A DNA stretch of 23,748 bases, taken from positions 1 to 23,748 of IMG/VR virus record IMGVR_UViG_3300048548_000058; one strand, 5' to 3'. Every line of letters begins with the position of its first letter. Position 1 is the first letter of the stretch. The position numbers were made by a program, and so were the translations under genes. A model generated the notes under the pieces. It ran no database searches, had not been told where the DNA came from, and saw only the letters and a list, made by a program, of their open reading frames with translations. Positions 7,113 to 12,649 of the stretch are shown here, piece by piece. The DNA is from a virus.

Positions 7113-8183
7113 TCAAATGGTTTCTTCTTCTTCATTGTACTCTGAATCTTCTCCAGCGTCAACCTTTGTATAGAGATCCAGGAAAGATTGTTTAGTGTCG
7201 TCATCAAAACGATTGATACACATGTTGACGGCAGTAAGACGGTCACTAAAAATCTCCATCGCTTGTGCAATATGAACTAAACGACGTGTTGTGATTACTT
7301 CATCAACACCACCATCAAAGAAAGTCTTACGAATGACACCTGCCCACCTCACAAGATTCTCTGCGAAGATAGTATCACAACCCATATTTCGTAGAATTTT
7401 TTCTTCTACCGATGCAGTTGGATAATCTTGCTCGAATGTAATTGGAAAACGTTCGAGGAATGCTTCGTTGAGAATATTGGTTCCAACAAAGCGACCGTCA
7501 TCGCTGCCTTTACCTTTAGTATTTGCAGTTGCAATAACATTGAATCCTTCCTTAGGAGTTACATATTTACCAATTTTCTTGAGGAAAACACCCTTGCCCT
7601 CAAGTACAGATTGCAGACACAAGATTTTATTAGATGCCAGGTCAATCTCATCTAGAAGAAGTATAGCTCCACGTTCCAGAGCTTCGATGACTGGACCATT
7701 ATGCCAAACAGTGTCACCATTAACAAGACGAAAACCACCAATAAGATCGTCTTCATCAGTTTCGATTGTGATGTTGACACGAATCAACTCGCGTTTCGCT
7801 GCAGCACAAGCCTGCTCAACGGACAAGGTTTTACCATTACCTGAAAGACCCGTGATAAAAATAGGATAAAATTTATTAGAGGAGATAACTTTGCGAACAG
7901 ATGCGAAGTTACCAAAAGGGACATAGGAATCATCTTTTACAGGAATGTAATTAGATACAGGTGTTGCAGAGGGTGCTTCATATGCTTGCTCAATTTCTTG
8001 AACAGTTAGGTTCCATTTACCCCTACCAGATTTATAAGAGTCAAGACGTTTGGTAGCAGTAGCATACGATACACCAAGAGATGCTGCTGAACTACGGACC
8101 TGAATAGTATCAACCTCACAACCATATAGTTCGGTCAGATGATTGACAAGGGCTGTTGTAGTGACTTCAGACTTGCGGGGCAT
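7113..8183 (-). CDS. cobS: CobS-like (MoxR-type) AAA+ ATPase
   Basis: A 356-aa protein. Residues 1-60 form a helical DNA-binding-like or adaptor region (SAASLGVSYATATKRL resembles a helix-turn-helix). An AAA+ core follows, with Walker A GLSGNGKT (112-119), Walker B ILLLDEID (174-181) and sensor-1 ATANT. The tail is acidic (EEEET). In cyanophage genomes this gene is usually called cobS, after the ATPase of the aerobic cobaltochelatase. The core is equally that of a MoxR chaperone, which works with a VWA-domain partner such as the gene at 9090-11183. The start is ATG 8183 behind AAAGGAAAG. It has its own promoter at 8207-8215. Confidence 0.88.
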   Translation of the reverse strand: MPRKSEVTTTALVNHLTELYGCEVDTIQVRSSAASLGVSYATATKRLDSYKSGRGKWNLTVQEIEQAYEAPSATPVSNYIPVKDDSYVPFGNFASVRKVISSNKFYPIFITGLSGNGKTLSVEQACAAAKRELIRVNITIETDEDDLIGGFRLVNGDTVWHNGPVIEALERGAILLLDEIDLASNKILCLQSVLEGKGVFLKKIGKYVTPKEGFNVIATANTKGKGSDDGRFVGTNILNEAFLERFPITFEQDYPTASVEEKILRNMGCDTIFAENLVRWAGVIRKTFFDGGVDEVITTRRLVHIAQAMEIFSDRLTAVNMCINRFDDDTKQSFLDLYTKVDAGEDSEYNEEEETI

Positions 8184-8196
8184 TGCTTTCCTTTGT

Positions 8197-8236
8197 TTAC
8201 TTTGTAATTATAGCAGGTTTGGGGTCGTTTTGGGTC
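8197..8236 (-). promoter_or_regulatory. cobS-like promoter with extended -10, inverted repeat and tandem upstream repeats
   Basis: On the - strand, TGCTATAAT (8207-8215) is an extended -10 sigma70 element. Just downstream is the inverted repeat TTACaaaGTAA (8197-8207). Upstream, two tandem 10-bp units, GTTTGGGGTC (8217-8226) and GTTTTGGGTC (8227-8236, + strand sense), occupy the -35 region, which lacks a TTGACA. This pattern fits an activator-dependent promoter. The cobT-like gene has nearly the same leader. Confidence 0.65.
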
Positions 8237-8747
8237 AGACCCAGGACGGTTTTTTATCTGGCAGTCTTAGGTAGTTGTCAGATACCCATGGTTTAGATGC
8301 AATGTACATCTTGTATGCAGTGAAGATATCAATGCTGGTATCATACTTATACTCGTCAGGTCCTGCAAAGACAAAAGGAGTGTGATCATCCCACTTCACA
8401 TAGGGAATGATTTCATCAGCAGCAATAAGAGTCCTATAACAGGTATGGTTTTTTCCATACCGATTGTAATACTCGTCACATAATGCAACGCCATGCTCAA
8501 GCAACCAGCGAGCATTTGCTATAGTCTCGTTTGCCCAGATAGTACAAGGGTGATTACGGAACGCTCCCTTCTCTGTAGCATAGGGTGTACCGTCTTTCTT
8601 AGGCAAAGTACCATAACCATGCCCCCACTTGTCTGAGGCGACTATAGCGAGCATCTGGCAGGTCTCCAGGGGCATCTTGACGACATGTTTGTCAGGTAGG
8701 ACAGCAGCAGATTTCCATGGAGACTCATCAGTGACAAAGATGTTCAT
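8235..8747 (-). CDS. Conserved phage protein of unknown function
   Basis: A 170-aa product. I chose ATG 8747 (MNIFVTDESP), which overlaps the stop of the upstream membrane gene as ATGA, over an upstream in-frame ATG. Conserved-looking blocks are DKHVVKMPLETCQML (about residues 19-33), an FRNHPCTIWA segment, and a helix WLLEHGVALCDEYYNRYGK with several His, Cys and Trp. The two helical blocks faintly recall the pyrimidine-dimer glycosylase (DenV-like) pattern, but I would not assign that. The family looks familiar from marine T4-like phages, with no function I can name. Its stop lies inside the upstream repeats of the cobS-like promoter. Confidence 0.75.
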   Translation of the reverse strand: MNIFVTDESPWKSAAVLPDKHVVKMPLETCQMLAIVASDKWGHGYGTLPKKDGTPYATEKGAFRNHPCTIWANETIANARWLLEHGVALCDEYYNRYGKNHTCYRTLIAADEIIPYVKWDDHTPFVFAGPDEYKYDTSIDIFTAYKMYIASKPWVSDNYLRLPDKKPSWV

Positions 8748-8953
8748 AGCAAATGCGATACAGAGATCACTAGGAGGAATGTAACCATAATAACGATGTC
8801 CCAAGATTTTGTCCTTACAAAGTAAGGAATTGAAATACTATCACCCACCATCTGCAATACGACACCAAGTGTTGTATTGATATGAAGGATAGTAAAGTAG
8901 GCAATAATCACAAGACCACTGCCCAATACCCTCATGGGAACAGTAATGTTCAT
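8744..8953 (-). CDS. Small two-TM membrane protein
   Basis: A 69-aa product. Hydrophobic segments at about residues 9-35 (VLGSGLVIIAYFTILHINTT and on) and 50-68 (WDIVIMVTFLLVISVSHLL) predict two membrane helices. The start ATG shares its A with the stop of the 46-aa gene upstream (TAATG), and its stop overlaps the next start (ATGA). These junctions support it as real despite its size. No family recognised. Confidence 0.65.
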   Translation of the reverse strand: MNITVPMRVLGSGLVIIAYFTILHINTTLGVVLQMVGDSISIPYFVRTKSWDIVIMVTFLLVISVSHLL

Positions 8954-9093
8954 TAGAATACTGCCGTTACTCCCATGATAGTTGCTCCAGGGTTTCGTGC
9001 CAAGGCAACTTTCTTAGCATCGTCATAGTCTGTAGCAATAACAATTTCATCGAAAACTGTTCCTGCTTTGAATAGTTGTACTTTACACTTCAT
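8953..9093 (-). CDS. 46-aa small protein
   Basis: A 46-aa product (MKCKVQLFKAGTVFDEIVIA, then TDYDDAKKVALARNPGATIM and a short end) from ATG 9093, which overlaps the stop of the cobT-like gene as ATGA. It ends at a TAATG junction with the next gene. The pattern beta-beta-helix (with DYDDAKKVALARNPG) resembles small proteins common in cyanophages. No function is known. It is translationally coupled to the cobT-like gene. Confidence 0.68.
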   Translation of the reverse strand: MKCKVQLFKAGTVFDEIVIATDYDDAKKVALARNPGATIMGVTAVF

Positions 9094-11183
9094 GCGATTT
9101 GCTCAATAAATGCGTTAAGGATGGTCTTGTTTGTCATTTTAGAACCCATATGCTTTTTAAATGCACGAGTGAGTTCTGCTTTAGTTGCAACTTCATGTTT
9201 TTGTTTGACTTCAAGATCCATAGACCCCATCCCAGTATTCTTATCTGGCATGTAAAACGCTTCAGTAAATCCTGCTCGTTCTTTAATAGAAGCAAACTTC
9301 TCCTTTCTCCACTGTTTATCAATAGCATCAATTTCATCATATGCAAAATCACGAACAAGTTTAGTCAAATCACTTTTGCCACATAGACGAATGCCAATCC
9401 AATTATAATCAGTAATCTCACGATAGAATGACACTATCGCCTTTGTAGTTTCATATGGTTGACTTGAGATTTTACGAGTGTATCCAGTCTTAGGGTCGCG
9501 AAGAAAGAATAGTTTACCACGAGTGTGACAAAGATACTGACAATGATACTCACCAGCACGATAAGCATGGTCGTCAGAGAACTGATGAACGTAACTCATA
9601 GGATTTGCTTCACCATCAGTCAGGCAAATAACGTTAACCTTGCTAACACGATCAACCCTTTTCATAGTTTCCACAATACTACGAGTGCAATAAACCGCTT
9701 CTGCAAGAGGAGTGCCACCAAGAGTATATGGACTGTAATGAGATAGTCTCCATCCAGACATAGAAAAGACTTGTAGATAAACAAGTTTCATAGACTTCTC
9801 TAGAGATTGCTTATTCTGACGAGAAGAGAACATCTCAAACAATCGAAAACATTCTGATATAGCAAGTTCGCCTGGATTACTCTCCGTAGGTTCAATGTTT
9901 GTTGAAACATATCCAGACTGAAAAGCAAATACCCTGAATGGAATGCCCGACTTTTTACAGAACCAAATCAGATTATAAACCTGCTTCAGAGTGTCTAGAA
10001 GTTGATGTTGCATAGAACCAGACCAGTCAATATGCATCACCAGTCCATGATTCTTACCCTCAGGGATGATAGTAATTTTCTTGAAGATGTCATCGTTATA
10101 CTTGTAAGTATGTAGTTTGTTAGTGTCAAGAACACCAGTCTTAGAAGTTGCTGCACGTTTATATTCGTCAGCCGACTTCCTCATTTCAAACTGCTTGCAC
10201 AAATAGTTGACAGTCTTCTGAGTATCTTTTTTAAAGGAAGTATAATGATCTATAGCATATTCAACGTTATCTTTCCAATCAGGTCTACGACTTTCATCGT
10301 AGAAATGGTTATTCAAATTGTCTTGAATTTCATTGAAAGGAACAATATAATTATCAATTTTAGGATCGGGTATATTAAGATACACCCATTCCTTTGCATC
10401 GTCATCTACAAGAGTTTCTAGTGCTTGAGCAAGTGCTTCATCAGTAACAGACTTAGTTTCATCACTACCATAGTATGGAGTAAGTTCTGATTGTGATGCA
10501 GAATCTTCTTGTTGCTGCTCATCTTCTCCATCATAATCACTTTCACTCTCATCATCACCGTCTTCAGAGGAAGGATTTATCTCTTCTTCGCGGTCTGCTT
10601 GTTTGTTACCATTAGCAGAAGGTGGAGGAAGTACATCTTCTTCTTTTTCTTCCTGTTTTTCCGAACAGAAATCGTAAAGTTCTGTCGCAAGATCAATAAC
10701 ATCTTGGAAAGTCTTAGTCAATTCTACACGTTCAACCCATACCAACTCTTCATCATCAAATAAAATATTAGGATTGCCCTTGAAGTAAAGATTGATACGA
10801 TCAATCAAAGACAAGGTATCAAGGTTATCATCTTTCACACCAAAGAAATCTCTCTCCCAAAGTTCTTTATAACCTTCAAAGAAGGAACGACGGAGACCAG
10901 GATAAGTACGCTTCATCATACGCTCAATACGAGCATCCTCTATGACATTCACGAATGCTTTTGAAGTAGTACCAAAATCCTCATTGGGTGTATAGAGAGC
11001 ATGTCCCACTTCATGCCCTACCAGAAGGTCATATACCGTGTTAGAGGCAGTCTTCCAGATGGGGAGGATGAGAGTCCTACTATTAACATCGAAACAGGCA
11101 GTGCTAACCTTACGATGCTCTACTTGAAGATTCTCCGTAGCGAGCAGTTTGGCGAGAGTGCCTTTGACTTCCTGAGTGTTCAT
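9090..11183 (-). CDS. cobT: CobT-like protein: HExxH metallopeptidase domain plus VWA domain
   Basis: A 697-aa protein. I chose ATG 11183 (MNTQEVKG) behind AAGAGAGACGG, not the ATG 14 codons earlier that lies inside the promoter. Near the N-terminus is HEVGHAL (57-63), a zinc-metallopeptidase HExxH motif, followed by NVIEDARIE (79-87), a likely third-ligand helix. Residues about 175-235 are a strongly acidic linker. The C-terminal half is a von Willebrand A domain with MIDAS DWSGS (386-390), a downstream GTPLAEA threonine motif and the LTDGEAN aspartate. CobT of the aerobic cobaltochelatase has a similar acidic-linker plus VWA layout, and the CobS-like ATPase is nearby. The peptidase motif suggests a protein-processing or remodelling machine instead. 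Confidence 0.85.
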   Translation of the reverse strand: MNTQEVKGTLAKLLATENLQVEHRKVSTACFDVNSRTLILPIWKTASNTVYDLLVGHEVGHALYTPNEDFGTTSKAFVNVIEDARIERMMKRTYPGLRRSFFEGYKELWERDFFGVKDDNLDTLSLIDRINLYFKGNPNILFDDEELVWVERVELTKTFQDVIDLATELYDFCSEKQEEKEEDVLPPPSANGNKQADREEEINPSSEDGDDESESDYDGEDEQQQEDSASQSELTPYYGSDETKSVTDEALAQALETLVDDDAKEWVYLNIPDPKIDNYIVPFNEIQDNLNNHFYDESRRPDWKDNVEYAIDHYTSFKKDTQKTVNYLCKQFEMRKSADEYKRAATSKTGVLDTNKLHTYKYNDDIFKKITIIPEGKNHGLVMHIDWSGSMQHQLLDTLKQVYNLIWFCKKSGIPFRVFAFQSGYVSTNIEPTESNPGELAISECFRLFEMFSSRQNKQSLEKSMKLVYLQVFSMSGWRLSHYSPYTLGGTPLAEAVYCTRSIVETMKRVDRVSKVNVICLTDGEANPMSYVHQFSDDHAYRAGEYHCQYLCHTRGKLFFLRDPKTGYTRKISSQPYETTKAIVSFYREITDYNWIGIRLCGKSDLTKLVRDFAYDEIDAIDKQWRKEKFASIKERAGFTEAFYMPDKNTGMGSMDLEVKQKHEVATKAELTRAFKKHMGSKMTNKTILNAFIEQIA

Positions 11184-11196
11184 CCGTCTCTCTTGG

Positions 11197-11250
11197 TTAC
11201 TCTGTAAGTATAGCACTGTCGTCAAGGTATGGGGACACTATAGGGACACT
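11197..11250 (-). promoter_or_regulatory. cobT-like promoter with extended -10, inverted repeat and upstream direct repeats
   Basis: On the - strand, TGCTATACT (11207-11215) is an extended -10. The inverted repeat TTACagaGTAA lies just downstream (11197-11207) and also contains the stop of the preceding gene. Upstream are two direct repeats GGGACACT (11232-11239 and 11243-11250, + sense), 11 bp apart. The layout and much of the sequence match the cobS-like promoter. Confidence 0.6.
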
Positions 11251-11421
11251 TTGGTTACTGTCCCAGTGGCGGATCACTCCAGCAACAATGAAGCAATTAG
11301 TAATGAGATAACTAAAAAACACGAGAGATCGTATAACAACAATAGCATTATCATACCCCTCGGTCTTCTCATCAGAGAAAGAACCCAATGCATATTTCCA
11401 AACTCTCAATATTTTTTTCAC
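11197..11421 (-). CDS. 74-aa membrane protein with GTG start
   Basis: A 74-aa product starting at GTG 11421, which overlaps the glutaredoxin stop as GTGA. The N-terminal half is charged (KYALGSFSDEKTEGYDNAI). A membrane helix at about residues 27-50 (VVIRSLVFFSYLITNCFIVA, then GVIRHW) follows, with a polar tail. It resembles a small membrane protein common in cyanophages. Function unknown. Its stop codon lies within the cobT-like promoter's inverted repeat. Confidence 0.7.
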   Translation of the reverse strand: MKKILRVWKYALGSFSDEKTEGYDNAIVVIRSLVFFSYLITNCFIVAGVIRHWDSNQSVPIVSPYLDDSAILTE

Positions 11422-11654
11422 ACAAGCATTCCCTTCTCTTGTAGGAAATGTAATGTGTCATGCATATTACCAACATGCTTATAACCCAAAGATACTTGGG
11501 GGTAGGTCGCCCCTTCGCCAAATTCATTTTCAAATGATCTTTGAGTAAAGTGCTTGTTGAGTTTATACTCTAAAAACTCTCCACCAAGAGACTCTAATAG
11601 TGCTGCCATACGCTCACACTCTTGACTACCATTTGAATAGATTACTGCTTGCAT
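11418..11654 (-). CDS. Glutaredoxin-like protein with SxxC active site
   Basis: A 78-aa thioredoxin-fold protein from ATG 11654 (MQAVIYSNGS). An earlier in-frame ATG at 11678 would add eight residues but does not fit the usual family start. Position 10 is Ser where the nucleophilic Cys of the CxxC motif is normally found, and C13 corresponds to the second Cys (SQEC). The cis-proline TYPQV motif (50-54) and the C-terminal GYKHVG-type motif are kept. A normal dithiol glutaredoxin reaction seems unlikely, so glutathione binding or a regulatory role is possible. It overlaps the Cys-rich 48-aa gene upstream by 13 nt. Confidence 0.78.
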   Translation of the reverse strand: MQAVIYSNGSQECERMAALLESLGGEFLEYKLNKHFTQRSFENEFGEGATYPQVSLGYKHVGNMHDTLHFLQEKGMLV

Positions 11655-11788
11655 TTTTTTAACCAACAGGGTTTGCATAGTGAATTTTTATATTTATTCT
11701 CGGACGGAACATAGCATCCGACTTGAGGACATTGATTTGCTGGTATCATCTTTTGACACCCAGAGCATTCCGTTTCCCACATCTTCAT
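11642..11788 (-). CDS. 48-aa Cys-rich zinc-knuckle-like protein
   Basis: A 48-aa product from ATG 11788, overlapping the upstream stop as ATGA. Cysteines at positions 8, 11, 20, 25, 38, 41 and 46 include two CxxC pairs (CSGC and CKPC) spaced as in a zinc ribbon, and the C-terminus is basic (WLKKCKQ). Zinc binding is inferred from spacing only. It is very short, but the ATGA junction and Cys pattern favour a real gene. Confidence 0.66.
   Translation of the reverse strand: MKMWETECSGCQKMIPANQCPQVGCYVPSENKYKNSLCKPCWLKKCKQ
11691..11698 (-). promoter_or_regulatory. Possible late-type box AATAAATA before the glutaredoxin gene
   Basis: AATAAATA on the - strand matches the T4 late box at 7 of 8 bases and lies 37 nt before ATG 11654. 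It falls inside codons of the Cys-rich gene, in AT-rich sequence, so chance is a real possibility. Confidence 0.25.
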
Positions 11789-12084
11789 AATGTTCTCTCC
11801 AATCTATTTGTTGCTTGGTCTGGGAAGTCTCTTGGTCTACTATCAGTAGCATTATCAGTCTTAGGAGAACCTTCATTCGCCTTCATCGTATGCTGATAGT
11901 TTGCTCTCGGATATCTAATACAGAATGGATCAGGCATCCAGTATGTTACCTGCCATTCTTGTTCGGGACACAACTCAAGGTGCTTCTCTACACTATGGGA
12001 GAAAATACCAATTTGAATGTATCCATCATGACTGACACATCTACCATTACCAATGTCAACTAGGAATAGCACCTTACTACTCAT
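11785..12084 (-). CDS. 99-aa protein of unknown function
   Basis: A 99-aa product from ATG 12084, overlapping the 43-aa gene as ATGA and ending overlapping the 48-aa gene. The first 60 residues look folded (KVLFLVDIGNGRCVSHDGYI, aromatic-rich middle with WQVTYWMPDPFCIRY). The last 35 are polar and disordered-looking. No family is recognised. Context is the chain of small coupled genes between gp46 and the glutaredoxin. Confidence 0.65.
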   Translation of the reverse strand: MSSKVLFLVDIGNGRCVSHDGYIQIGIFSHSVEKHLELCPEQEWQVTYWMPDPFCIRYPRANYQHTMKANEGSPKTDNATDSRPRDFPDQATNRLERTL

Positions 12085-12212
12085 AGCAGTTCTTGCTCTG
12101 GGTTAAGATTTTTCACGAATTGCTCAGGATCCTTTTCTGACTTATGCACCCAATGATAGCGCATCATCTCGAAAATAGGATCCCACATGGGGACACAGAC
12201 ATAATCCTTCAT
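12081..12212 (-). CDS. 43-aa small protein
   Basis: A 43-aa product (MKDYVCVPMWDPIFEMMRYH, then a charged end with NPEQELL) from ATG 12212. Both ends overlap neighbours as ATGA. It is Met/Trp/Tyr-rich in the first half. No function is known. Support comes from the two coupled junctions and from similarity to small proteins seen at this place in cyanophages. Confidence 0.6.
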   Translation of the reverse strand: MKDYVCVPMWDPIFEMMRYHWVHKSEKDPEQFVKNLNPEQELL

Positions 12213-12313
12213 GTGTGTCTCGCAGCAAGTTCTTTCAGTTCCTTTGCAGTCAACTTATCCAATCGCTCTGTGAAATGGTCTAGCAGCAATTGTTTATATT
12301 GTTTCTTAGTCAC
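12209..12313 (-). CDS. 34-aa small protein, GTG start
   Basis: A 34-aa product starting at GTG 12313, which overlaps the end of the 104-aa gene by 8 nt. It reads as one charged amphipathic helix (KKQYKQLLLDHFTERLDKLT, then AKELKELAARHT). It ends with an ATGA junction to the 43-aa gene. It could be a small regulator or adaptor, but nothing in the sequence shows which. Confidence 0.55.
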   Translation of the reverse strand: MTKKQYKQLLLDHFTERLDKLTAKELKELAARHT

Positions 12314-12620
12314 GTTGTCTCCAGTCATCAGGTTTGTCTTGGTGAAACCAACTCTTGATATCGTCAGCATCAGTGAATCCCCTTTTATGATTGGATGGGT
12401 CGGGGTCTCCTAAACCCATCCTATTCAGAAAATCGTCGGTACTACCTTCTTCAATGTCTTGTGCTGCTTGGCGTCTGGCCATTTTTAACATCTCGTTGGC
12501 AGATGTATTTGCTTTAGCGAGTTTCTGTGCCCAGATCATATCATCTAGTTTTACATCTTCATTATTTGCTATACATTTACAAATAAATTCTAATCGCAGT
12601 CGGTACTGTGTAGAAAGCAA
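12306..12620 (-). CDS. 104-aa conserved phage protein, TTG start
   Basis: A 104-aa product. TTG 12620 is chosen because a strong Shine-Dalgarno (AGGGGG) stands about 7 nt upstream, and the next ATG would remove the conserved-looking QYRLRLEFICKCIANNE block. Mostly helical and charged. The C-terminal half has MGLGDPDPSNHKRGF and ends in DKPDDWRQRD. It lies just after gp46 (25-nt gap) with a CTAAATA box at the gp46 stop. No function known. Confidence 0.68.
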   Translation of the reverse strand: MLSTQYRLRLEFICKCIANNEDVKLDDMIWAQKLAKANTSANEMLKMARRQAAQDIEEGSTDDFLNRMGLGDPDPSNHKRGFTDADDIKSWFHQDKPDDWRQRD

Positions 12621-12642
12621 AAGTTTTCCCCCTAATCAAGTT

Positions 12643-12649
12643 TATTTAG
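12643..12649 (-). promoter_or_regulatory. Possible late-type promoter box CTAAATA
   Basis: CTAAATA on the - strand overlaps the gp46 stop codon, with its near end about 23 nt before the TTG start of the 104-aa gene. It is the same box and similar spacing as before gp3 and the two-TM gene. Confidence 0.35.

Noticed and set aside
8226-8242. GGGTC-T-GACCC inverted repeat as a terminator after the 170-aa gene
   Set aside because: Five-base arms with a one-base loop and no T run; it is better explained as part of the upstream repeats of the cobS-like promoter.
11694-11876. 60-codon - strand frame
   Set aside because: It overlaps the 99-aa and 48-aa genes in another frame, and those have ATGA-coupled junctions and a Cys pattern, while this one has neither.
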